Part shown: positions 1-6,034 of the stretch, piece after piece
Numbering within the stretch: the first letter of the stretch is position 1
Layout of the letters: every line of letters begins with the position of its first letter
Source of the DNA: Methanosphaera sp. SHI613
GTDB taxonomy: Archaea; Methanobacteriota; Methanobacteria; Methanobacteriales; Methanobacteriaceae
DNA: 6,742 nt
Assembly: GCA_003266145.1 (NCBI GenBank)
Contig: MVJJ01000071.1
Location: 1-6,742, forward strand
Direction of reading: 5' to 3'
Made by a program: the position numbers and the translations under genes
The notes under the pieces: generated by a model
Databases searched by the model: none
What the model saw: only the letters and a program-made list of their open reading frames with translations
Told to the model about the DNA's origin: nothing

Positions 1-212
1 AATGCTTCGGTTGTTGGATTAGTTAGTCTGCTGTATATGTTTCCTCCTTCTTGTAGTGCAAATCTGTTTGCTGCTTGTTTTGTATCATCAAATACGTAGG
101 AGGTTGTTTGATATATAGGTACTGCCCTTGAACCAGTTTGGTCAGTTTCTTCTTGTCCTACATGTAATCCTATTGTTGCTATATTTTTTTTATTTTTTAT
201 TTCGTATGCCAT
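1..212 (-). CDS. metY: O-acetylhomoserine sulfhydrylase (MetY-type PLP enzyme), N-terminal part, cut by window edge
   Basis: The first 70 codons of a gene that runs out of the window at position 1. The translation starts MAYEIKNKKNIATIGLHVGQ and continues through a TGSRAVPIYQTTSYVF block (residues 26-41) and NIYSRLTNPTT (58-68). These blocks are characteristic of the Cys/Met-metabolism PLP family, specifically O-acetylhomoserine (thiol)-lyases. In that family the Tyr and Arg of the Y-x-R motif (here Tyr60, Arg62) contact the PLP phosphate of the neighbouring subunit. The PLP-binding lysine lies further along, outside the window. The enzyme is cytoplasmic and makes homocysteine from O-acetylhomoserine and sulfide. 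The ATG at 212-210 is preferred: GTGAT, complementary to the 16S rRNA 3' end, lies four bases before it. The gene is divergent from the coiled-coil gene at 429. Family assignment is firm; sulfhydrylase versus a close relative such as cystathionine gamma-synthase is likely but not proven from the N-terminus. Confidence 0.87.
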   Translation of the reverse strand, partial: MAYEIKNKKNIATIGLHVGQEETDQTGSRAVPIYQTTSYVFDDTKQAANRFALQEGGNIYSRLTNPTTEA

Positions 213-301
213 TATATCACTTCGTTTTATATATTTAATGTTTTATTTTAAATGTATTTTATAAGTTATTGTTATGAATATTTTATTTTATTTCAAATAA
301 T

Positions 302-321
302 AATATAACAATTGTTATATT
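302..321. promoter_or_regulatory. Perfect 20-bp palindrome, candidate operator
   Basis: AATATAACAA is followed directly by its reverse complement TTGTTATATT, ten matching pairs with no spacer. The absence of a loop argues against an RNA hairpin and for a site bound by a dimeric regulator. It lies between the divergent metY and coiled-coil genes and covers the start site predicted from the metY TATA box at 329-338, a position where bound protein would block transcription. The regulator is unknown. All but one of the ten pairs are A-T, so chance occurrence in this AT-rich spacer is a real alternative. Confidence 0.4.
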
Positions 322-328
322 TTTTATC

Positions 329-338
329 CTATATAAAG
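329..338 (-). promoter_or_regulatory. TATA box, probable metY promoter
   Basis: Read on the minus strand this is CTTTATATAG, which contains the methanogen TATA consensus TTTATATA. With the usual spacing of about 25 bases, transcription would start near 306-310, giving metY a leader of roughly 95 nt and placing the start inside the 302-321 palindrome. A weaker alternative, TTATAAAA at 264-257, would give a leader of about 24 nt. The same bases read on the plus strand (TATATAAAG) could also serve the coiled-coil gene with a leader of about 70 nt. Confidence 0.45.
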
Positions 339-384
339 TTATCCCAAACAGAAGTCAACATAAAAAGCAACATTAAAATAATAC

Positions 385-400
385 TAAATATAAATATAAT
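385..400 (+). promoter_or_regulatory. Possible TATA box for the coiled-coil gene
   Basis: An A/T-only run containing AAATATAAATATA lies about 35 bases before the ATG at 429. A start site some 25 bases downstream would be near 418-422, giving a very short leader. The only ribosome-binding match is TGAT at 421-424, four bases before the ATG, so translation may be near-leaderless. The surrounding spacer is so AT-rich that the box cannot be placed with certainty. Confidence 0.3.
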
Positions 401-428
401 ATCAATATAAAATGGGAATCTGATAGAA

Positions 429-1391
429 ATGTCTGAAGATAAGATTATAAGAAAAACTATACAAATTAAAAATTCATTATGGGATCAATTCCAAAATAGA
501 ATAGAAGAATTATATGGTACAACATATAAGAAACAGGGTGAAGCGATCGAAACCGCTATAACAAACTATGTAAATAACATCAACCAAGACCCTGATGAAA
601 ATGAAAAGTTAAAAGAGCAAATAAATCAATTAAGACAAGAAAATTCTCAGCTTAAATTAGACCAGAAAGAATCCCAGAATAAAATACAACAATTAGATTC
701 CCAAATACAACATAAGGATACTGAAATTCAACACTTGAACGATGAAGTAAAAAAGCTTGAAGAAGAACATGACAGCAACATGACGGAAATAAGCACCCTT
801 AAAAAACAGACCGAAGACATTAGAAATAACCTTGAAAGAAAAATCAACGAATTAACCCAAATGAATGAAAATCTATCAGACAACAATAAAAAATTAAATG
901 ACGAAAAAACTGATGCAAAGCTAAAATTGAATGACTACAAGAAGGATATTGAAAACATCAACGACAAGGAAAAGCTTCTTCAGGAAAATATTGACAAGTC
1001 AAACAGAAATAATGAGATTCTTCAGAAACAGGTAAATGACTTACAAGCAGACAAGAAGAAAAACCTTGAAGAAATAGAGGATCTTAAAAAAGAAAGGAAA
1101 AAATTGCAGACCGAAAACAATCAACTGGCACAAAATCTTGAAAATGCGGAAATTCAATATGAAAACCAACTGTCAGAGTATAAAAAGGCCGTAAACAAGA
1201 AGGAACATACACAGGAAGTATTGAATAAACAGCAATTTGAGTTGAATGAAGCTCTTAAAAAGCTGGAAAAATACTCATATGCCATGGGTAAACTAGAGAA
1301 CATGAGCTTGATAGACAGATTATTCAACAGAATCCCAGAAGAAGTAAAGGAATTAGTGGCTGCAGAGAAAACAGAGGAATTAGAAGAATAA
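429..1391 (+). CDS. Ribbon-helix-helix-like N-terminus fused to a long coiled coil, function unknown
   Basis: A 320-aa protein that I do not recognise as a named family. Residues 8-50 look like a ribbon-helix-helix DNA-binding fold: a short strand with alternating side chains (RKTIQIKN), a first helix (about 16-29), a turn around YGTTYKK, and a second helix (about 34-49, QGEAIETAITNYV). Residues 57 to about 285 are an almost unbroken heptad-like coiled coil rich in Lys, Glu, Asn and Gln, with no proline until the tail. Residues 286-320 differ: KLENMSLIDRLFNRIPEEVKEL is an amphipathic, possibly docking, segment followed by an acidic end. There is no signal peptide or membrane segment, so it should be cytoplasmic. 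Bacterial plasmid proteins such as KfrA join a DNA-binding head to a coiled coil in the same way; that is an architectural analogy, not homology. The gene is monocistronic and its 3' end overlaps the convergent helicase by 12 bp. The fold assignment is moderate in confidence; the reading frame is secure. Confidence 0.88.
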   Translation: MSEDKIIRKTIQIKNSLWDQFQNRIEELYGTTYKKQGEAIETAITNYVNNINQDPDENEKLKEQINQLRQENSQLKLDQKESQNKIQQLDSQIQHKDTEIQHLNDEVKKLEEEHDSNMTEISTLKKQTEDIRNNLERKINELTQMNENLSDNNKKLNDEKTDAKLKLNDYKKDIENINDKEKLLQENIDKSNRNNEILQKQVNDLQADKKKNLEEIEDLKKERKKLQTENNQLAQNLENAEIQYENQLSEYKKAVNKKEHTQEVLNKQQFELNEALKKLEKYSYAMGKLENMSLIDRLFNRIPEEVKELVAAEKTEELEE

Positions 1392-3272
1392 ATCCTCCAA
1401 GTAGATAGTATCAAATAGGGATATTGAATCAAACAACTCTTTCATATTGTATGAACTGTCCAATAGTGATGTATCTGCTATCACTATTAATTTTTTTCTG
1501 GATCTTGTTATTGAAACATTTAATTGATTCTTCTGTGATAAAAACTTTTTTTGAAAACTATTTAAGAAACTCCTGCTGCTTTTACAGAATGATATTATTA
1601 TGACATCCTTTTCCCTACCCTGAAATCTATAGATAGTATCACATTCAACATCCAACTCTTTTTCATTGAGCAATCCTTGCATGTACATTTTCTGTTTCTT
1701 ATATGGAGTTATGACACCTATTTCATCATAGGATATCTGATTTTTTACGAGAGCATCAATTATTGAAATAATCAACTGTGCTTCATGTTCATTGATGCAT
1801 CCCCCATCACTATTAAGTTGATAATATCCCACATTTGATGTATCTATAAGTGTTACGGGCGAGTCGTCCAAAAGAAAATGGGAATTATCAGTTAGTATTA
1901 ACCTCTTTTTTATGTTGCTTTCATGACTTTTTAAGTTGCTGTCGTAGTATAGTCTGCTTGATATGTCGGATATCTGTGGATTCATGCGGTATTGTATGTT
2001 GAGAAATGTGTAGTCATAGGGATACTTTTCTATCATGTGATTGAATATAGACTTTGTCAGCATTGAATCATGATTTATTGTGATGGGCTGCAGCTGCATG
2101 TCATCACCTATGAGTATGAACTTGTCGGTCTTAAGAAGTGCTATCAATGCCAGATATGTGGGCACCTGGCTTGCTTCATCCATGATTACATAGTCAAATT
2201 CCATATCCTTGGTTAGTGCTGATGAAGATGACAATACAGTAGATGCTACAATTTGTGCTTGTTGATATACATCCTTTGTTATAATATTTTTAATTTCATA
2301 TATCCTATCGTTATTATTAGATATCTCTTCAAGAATATTAATGTTCATCTTATCATAATCAATATTATCAATTAAGTATTCAATATTATTGAAGGTATAA
2401 AATTTGGAAATTATGCGTCTGAGTAGTGAGGGATGATTATTTCTTTTTACAATTACATAGCTATCATTCCCAGATAATTCATCATATTTTTTCCTGTCCT
2501 TTTCGAGTACCCTATTTTTTAATTCCAGTTGCCTGATAAGATCATATGATGGATGTTTTTTTATCTTGGAGTCTATGTGATATCCGTATAGTTTTGGATT
2601 TATCTTATCTTTACTTCCTATTCGCAGGATATTGTCGCTTGGTATATCCACCAATTTCTCGAGGATGTTATCTATAGCTATGTGAGTGTGGGTGGTGATT
2701 AATATCCTGTAGTTTTTACGGTAGAGATATTTGATTATCTCCACTATCGAATGAGTTTTACCCGTTCCCGGTGGTCCCTTGATGATATGAAACTTCTTTG
2801 TAGATATGGAATTGTTCAAGGCTAACTGTTGTCTGTCATTTAATGACTTTACAGTAAATTGTCTGTCATCATAGGTATTCTGGTAGTTGTCTATCAATGA
2901 CTCCAACACTTCGAGGTTCCTATGGTTTAGTTTATTGTCCTTTATAGCAGCCAGAAGGTTTTCAAGTTTTAATATGATTATATCCTTCTGGAGGTTGTTT
3001 ATTTTTATTTCCTGATTTTTATAGAATGAGGATTTTTTATTCAATCGTATTTTCAGGTTTTTTCTGTTGTTTTTAATTATTTGTGCCTGTATCTTGTTTA
3101 TCTCCACTGTCGTATGAGGAGATATATTGGATGGCTTATATAATGAAACTTCCAATATATCATCGTTAATATTAGTTATTTGCCCACGTATCGGCTTGTT
3201 GTTTCGTTTTTCTTTTTTTATTAATTTTTCAAAGTCCTTGATGAAAATTTTTAATGAGTCTTGCTTTATCAT
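1380..3272 (-). CDS. Superfamily 1 helicase, UPF1/IGHMBP2/DNA2-like
   Basis: A complete 630-aa ATP-dependent nucleic-acid helicase of the DNA2/NAM7 (UPF1-like) group. Residues 26-60 (GQITNINDDILEVSL...) resemble the small beta-barrel that precedes the motor in UPF1 and IGHMBP2. The motor motifs are intact and in order: Q motif LNDRQQLAL (144-152), Walker A GPPGTGKT (166-173), motif Ia TTHTHIAIDN (193-202), Walker B/II DEASQ (365-369), III GDDMQLQP (389-396), IV QYRMNPQ (427-433), Va-type ITPYKKQ (521-527), V TIYRFQGREKD (546-556) and VI VSITRSRKK (586-594) with the arginine finger at about Arg590. No nuclease domain or zinc-binding N-terminus is seen, so it is a bare motor of a size typical of archaeal members. 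Whether DNA, RNA or both is the substrate cannot be told. No Shine-Dalgarno match precedes the ATG at 3272, which suggests leaderless or leader-dependent translation. Its end is interlocked with the convergent coiled-coil gene. Confidence 0.95.
   Translation of the reverse strand: MIKQDSLKIFIKDFEKLIKKEKRNNKPIRGQITNINDDILEVSLYKPSNISPHTTVEINKIQAQIIKNNRKNLKIRLNKKSSFYKNQEIKINNLQKDIIILKLENLLAAIKDNKLNHRNLEVLESLIDNYQNTYDDRQFTVKSLNDRQQLALNNSISTKKFHIIKGPPGTGKTHSIVEIIKYLYRKNYRILITTHTHIAIDNILEKLVDIPSDNILRIGSKDKINPKLYGYHIDSKIKKHPSYDLIRQLELKNRVLEKDRKKYDELSGNDSYVIVKRNNHPSLLRRIISKFYTFNNIEYLIDNIDYDKMNINILEEISNNNDRIYEIKNIITKDVYQQAQIVASTVLSSSSALTKDMEFDYVIMDEASQVPTYLALIALLKTDKFILIGDDMQLQPITINHDSMLTKSIFNHMIEKYPYDYTFLNIQYRMNPQISDISSRLYYDSNLKSHESNIKKRLILTDNSHFLLDDSPVTLIDTSNVGYYQLNSDGGCINEHEAQLIISIIDALVKNQISYDEIGVITPYKKQKMYMQGLLNEKELDVECDTIYRFQGREKDVIIISFCKSSRSFLNSFQKKFLSQKNQLNVSITRSRKKLIVIADTSLLDSSYNMKELFDSISLFDTIYLEDLFF
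1462..1497 (+). terminator. Hairpin plus T7, terminator for the coiled-coil gene, inside the helicase CDS
   Basis: AATAGTGAT (1462-1470) pairs perfectly with ATCACTATT (1480-1488) around a 9-base loop. Two A residues and seven T residues (1491-1497) follow on the plus strand. It begins 70 bases after the coiled-coil stop codon, so it is well placed to end that transcript. The T-run is present only in the plus direction. The same bases encode part of motif VI and the following strand of the helicase on the minus strand (about residues 593-604), with the T-run being its two Lys codons. Confidence 0.5.
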
Positions 3273-3344
3273 AATATTTGTAATAATAATATATGTAAAA
3301 TGTAATACTTATATTTGTTGAAAATAATGAAATAATCATGACTG

Positions 3345-3487
3345 AAAAAATGATGACAAAAAATAGTCCCACTCAAATGAATAATAAAGAGAGTGAACTC
3401 TTTATTAAACATTATAGGATATAATAGAAATGGATATAATTCCATTTCAGAGATACTTTAAATGCAATGGTTTATACTCCTAAAAAC
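3345..3487 (-). ncRNA. Candidate structured small RNA or helicase mRNA leader
   Basis: Starting about 25 bases after a strong TATA box, the minus strand carries three perfect stem-loops in a row. The first pairs TGGTTT with AAACCA (3489-3484 with 3473-3468, 10-base loop). The second pairs GAAATGGA with TCCATTTC (3448-3441 with 3434-3427, 6-base loop). The third pairs TAATAAAGAG with CTCTTTATTA (3407-3398 with 3391-3382, 6-base loop). Two U6 tracts follow (3363-3358 and 3350-3345) and could end the RNA at about 130-145 nt. The first loop exposes AGGAG, a good Shine-Dalgarno match, but only tiny frames follow it. If transcription reads through, this is a leader of about 215 nt for the helicase, with the U-tracts as a possible attenuation point. 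I do not recognise a known RNA family. Confidence 0.35.
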
Positions 3488-3504
3488 CAATACAAATAAG
3501 TTTA

Positions 3505-3521
3505 CAAATATATAAGTTTTT
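3505..3521 (-). promoter_or_regulatory. Strong archaeal BRE/TATA promoter in the spacer
   Basis: The minus strand reads AAAAACTTATATATTTG: an A-rich BRE-like block directly before a TTATATAT TATA box. This is the best-looking promoter in the window. The expected start is near 3487, at a pair of G residues where the first stem-loop of the candidate RNA begins. No protein gene starts within 200 bases downstream. It therefore drives either the helicase with a long leader or a separate small RNA. Confidence 0.5.
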
Positions 3522-3610
3522 AACAATTGAATAAATTGTGTTTAATTATCTTTAATTAAACAATTAAATCTATGTTTTAAATATATAATAAGTTTTAGTA
3601 TAATTATCAT

Positions 3611-3719
3611 TGATTAAAAAATGCTATATACAATAGAACTTAATAAAATACAATTTATAATTAATTGATTAAAATAAAAGAATAATGTTGAATAGTATAT
3701 GATTAAAAAGAAATGCTAT
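3611..3719. repeat. Short imperfect direct repeats TGATTAAAA...ATGCTAT
   Basis: TGATTAAAAAATGCTAT at 3611-3627 recurs as TGATTAAAAAGAAATGCTAT at 3700-3719, identical apart from a three-base insertion. A third, shorter copy, TGATTAAAA, is at 3666-3674. They sit downstream of the permease terminator. The GC-containing TGCTAT part makes the two-copy match slightly better than background for such AT-rich DNA, but the role is unknown. Confidence 0.3.
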
Positions 3720-3726
3720 TAATATT

Positions 3727-3779
3727 CAAAAATAAAAAAGAATTAAAGAAAAAAGTTATTCTCTTGATTTTTTAAGAGA
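3727..3779 (-). terminator. Terminator of the ABC transporter operon
   Basis: On the minus strand TCTCTT (3779-3774) pairs with AAGAGA (3765-3760) around an 8-base loop formed by the last permease codons. The stop codon comes next, then T6 (3754-3749) and further T-runs of six and five down to 3727. Archaeal RNA polymerase terminates mainly on U-tracts, and this is the densest T-tract cluster right after a stop codon in the window. It should insulate the spacer and helicase from operon transcription. Confidence 0.65.
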
Positions 3780-6029
3780 TTCAACCATGTCAATCTCCTT
3801 AATCTTACGACTTAACAATATATTTACAACCACAGTTAAACCTATAACACAGATAAATGTAAGAAGAATAGTCACCGGATTATAGTTGATGGGATAGTAA
3901 AAGGTATCACCTGATGAATCCATCATAACCCTCAGAACCCTATAACCCAAAGGAACTCCTATGATAAATCCTATTACAGATAGGAATACCTGCTGGGTAA
4001 GAAACATCCTTCGTATAATACTACTTCCAAAACCGAGAACCTTAAGTGTTGCAAGGTCAATTTCCACTTCAGTAAATGACAGCAAGGCTAAACTGTAAAG
4101 CATTACAACCGATAAGAGCAACGCAAATATCAATAGTATTGCTATCAGGAGATTACCTGATTCCATCATGTCATCCCAACTGTTTTGTAACTGATCTATT
4201 GTAAATATGGCAGATATTCCATCATAACTTTTATTGACAGAATTATCCGTGACAATCATTGTCGGAGTGAAGTTATAGTCAAATTCTTCAAGTTTTTCCT
4301 GAGTGACTGTTATTCCTTGATTGGATGGATCTGCATTTATTTCATCAATGGTCGAGTTAATCCATTTATCCTCACCGTATATATGCCATTGTATACTATC
4401 TCCCTTTTCTACTCCCAATAATTCGGCTGTTTTTCGACTTAACGTGATACCCTCATGAGGAAGCTCGATTTGGTGCATGTGCTCATCAGTAGGCGTTATT
4501 AGAGACGTCTTATTGTAGACATTTATGTTGACTGTCTTTTTGATGTCGTTTGCCTTGACTTCTATCGGTGCTGTCATCACCTGTGTTCCATTAACATTAG
4601 CAGTTACTTCATCAATCTGTTGTATGGTTGCATTGTCATCTATAATCAGTTGAGTTTCATAATGATTTATGGTACCATATTGCCAGGTCTTTAGGTCACT
4701 CATACCATCAGACATGCCAAATGCTGAGATTAAAAGTATAGTGCATCCAACTACACTGACAATTGTCACAAGGGATCTTATCTTATTTCTTTTGATGTCA
4801 CGGATGTTCCATCTTTCGTTAAATCCGAGTTTTTCCCAAAATCTGGTCTTTTCAAGTATTGAATTACCTGATATCTTTGGTGGCTTGGCCTCAAGTGCCT
4901 CTGCTGGTGTTTCACGTACAATATTCTTGGTGGATAGGTACGTAAAGAGTACCGAGACAGCTATTAATAATATGGCCACATATAAAAATGACACGTCAAA
5001 TGCAGATTTCCACTCGGGAAGAGTATAGAATGAACTCATTGATGGATAAAACAGGTAAGGCAATGTATTTACTCCAATTATCAATCCGAGTATGCTTCCT
5101 GCTACTGTCAGATAAAATCCATAGGATATGTAATGATATATCAATGATTTATCTGAGAAGCCGATAGCTTTTAATGTTCCAATCTGAGTTCTTTGATGAG
5201 ATACTATACGAGTCATCGTCGTAATCAACGTCAATACGGCAACCACTACAAATATTACTGGAAACATGCTACCGAGCATTTTATGTTGATCGATTTCTGA
5301 TTGGAATTGAAGTACGCTGTTGTGGTCCTTGAATGGCATCAGAGTATAATTTTTAAGATTTACATTATCATCAATTTTTTCCTGGTATGACTCTATGGAG
5401 TCGTTGCTTTTTATAAGCAACGTCGTATAAGGAATGTTGTCTGTTGGATATGCCTTATATGAAGCGTATGCAAATCCCTGCAGTTTAAAGTCGGGAATGA
5501 TGCTTTCATCTGACTGTTCATAGACATATTCCGGCGAATAACCGAGTCCACGGATTGTTTTTTCAATAGTTAAACCGTTATAGTTTAGAGTAATGTTGTC
5601 TCCTATTTTTAGATTATGTGCCTGAGCAAATCTCTTGTCCAGCCATATTCCATTCTCGTCATTCATATCTATGTCATTTCCGTCTACCGGCATGTACTTG
5701 GAGATATTGTTTGACTCTATAAAATGCAGCTTGACCGTGGGGTCAGATTCCATATCGGCGGTTGTAGTTATTATCAGTTGTCGTTGAATGTCTTGTGTTG
5801 AGTCTATGCTTTTTATCTTGTCATATGACGAGTTGTCTATATTGTCTGAGTATATCCATAAGTCAGCCATGTTGGCATCTTCATAGAACGTATCAACCGT
5901 TTGCTGTATGCCTGTTGCCTCTGCACCTACCCCTGCATAGATCATGAGTGTCAGAAATGACATCAGAAATATGGATATAAACTGCATCTTATGTTCTTTC
6001 ATGTCCCTTATCATCTTTTTTATTAACAT
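3756..6029 (-). CDS. ABC transporter permease, FtsX/MacB-like, two-cassette
   Basis: A 757-aa integral membrane permease with eight predicted helices in two FtsX-type cassettes: about 15-36, 252-275, 300-323 and 346-366, then 418-439, 626-651, 676-698 and 718-740. Each cassette has a large extracytoplasmic domain after its first helix (about 37-251 and 440-625). The cytoplasmic loops after helices 2 and 6 carry matching coupling motifs, IGTLKAIGF (283-291) and LATLKVLGF (659-667), which contact the ATPase in MacB/FtsX-family transporters. Members act as mechanotransducers or exporters of lipoproteins, peptides or drugs; the substrate here is unknown. An in-frame ATG at 6041 would add four residues, but the ATG at 6029 has GGTGA five bases upstream and is preferred. 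The ATPase gene directly precedes it. The family is common in gut Firmicutes, so acquisition from bacteria is possible but not shown. Confidence 0.92.
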   Translation of the reverse strand: MLIKKMIRDMKEHKMQFISIFLMSFLTLMIYAGVGAEATGIQQTVDTFYEDANMADLWIYSDNIDNSSYDKIKSIDSTQDIQRQLIITTTADMESDPTVKLHFIESNNISKYMPVDGNDIDMNDENGIWLDKRFAQAHNLKIGDNITLNYNGLTIEKTIRGLGYSPEYVYEQSDESIIPDFKLQGFAYASYKAYPTDNIPYTTLLIKSNDSIESYQEKIDDNVNLKNYTLMPFKDHNSVLQFQSEIDQHKMLGSMFPVIFVVVAVLTLITTMTRIVSHQRTQIGTLKAIGFSDKSLIYHYISYGFYLTVAGSILGLIIGVNTLPYLFYPSMSSFYTLPEWKSAFDVSFLYVAILLIAVSVLFTYLSTKNIVRETPAEALEAKPPKISGNSILEKTRFWEKLGFNERWNIRDIKRNKIRSLVTIVSVVGCTILLISAFGMSDGMSDLKTWQYGTINHYETQLIIDDNATIQQIDEVTANVNGTQVMTAPIEVKANDIKKTVNINVYNKTSLITPTDEHMHQIELPHEGITLSRKTAELLGVEKGDSIQWHIYGEDKWINSTIDEINADPSNQGITVTQEKLEEFDYNFTPTMIVTDNSVNKSYDGISAIFTIDQLQNSWDDMMESGNLLIAILLIFALLLSVVMLYSLALLSFTEVEIDLATLKVLGFGSSIIRRMFLTQQVFLSVIGFIIGVPLGYRVLRVMMDSSGDTFYYPINYNPVTILLTFICVIGLTVVVNILLSRKIKEIDMVESLKKSRE

Positions 6030-6034
6030 CGTAT

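Larger units (their letters stand above)
3273..3755. other. 483-bp AT-rich spacer with no convincing protein gene
   Basis: This spacer separates the helicase start from the permease stop. The right end holds the ABC operon terminator. The middle (about 3490-3720) is almost pure A/T, with short repeats and TATA-like strings but no supported gene. The left part (3345-3521) holds a good minus-strand promoter and three perfect stem-loops, annotated separately. Weak TATA-like strings closer to the helicase (minus strand AAATATAAG at 3316-3308 and ACATATATTA at 3296-3287) could give it a short or absent leader. The longest small frame with an ATG noticed here is 28 codons (3338-3424, plus strand) and is not strong enough to call. 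Confidence 0.7.

Noticed and set aside
1154..1432. 92-codon open frame on the minus strand across the end of the coiled-coil gene
   Set aside because: It is the antisense of a Lys/Glu-rich coiled coil, which yields a Ser/Phe/Leu-rich translation. It has no start signal and overlaps the helicase 3' end in another frame.
3127..3321. 64-codon plus-strand frame antisense to the helicase start
   Set aside because: It has no supporting promoter or ribosome site, and its hydrophobic look comes from the complement of the Lys/Ile-rich helicase N-terminus.
3327..3385. C/D-box guide RNA: ATGATGA at 3349-3355 with CTGA at 3342-3345
   Set aside because: The two intact boxes are in D'-C' order. The outer C box would have to be the imperfect ATAATGA and the outer D box an ATGA, with uneven spacers of about 11 and 20 bases. 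No flanking terminal stem was seen.
3445..3480. Leader peptide after AGGAG on the minus strand (TTG start, six codons, or ATT start, 18 codons)
   Set aside because: There is no ATG or GTG start. The AGGAG lies in a hairpin loop, and the frames are too short to separate from chance.
3541..3600. TTTAATTA/TTTAATTAAA repeats and TATA-like strings as a replication origin or CRISPR-like array
   Set aside because: The repeats are short, pure A/T and irregularly spaced. There are no origin-recognition boxes, no cdc6 neighbour and no regular spacers.
3621..3668. 15-codon plus-strand frame starting ATGCTATATACA
   Set aside because: It is too short, has no ribosome site, and lies in nearly pure A/T DNA where such frames are expected by chance.
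4669..5028. 119-codon open frame on the plus strand inside the permease
   Set aside because: It is the complement of the permease coding frame, with no ribosome binding site and no recognisable motif. The permease frame continues across it with clear membrane helices.
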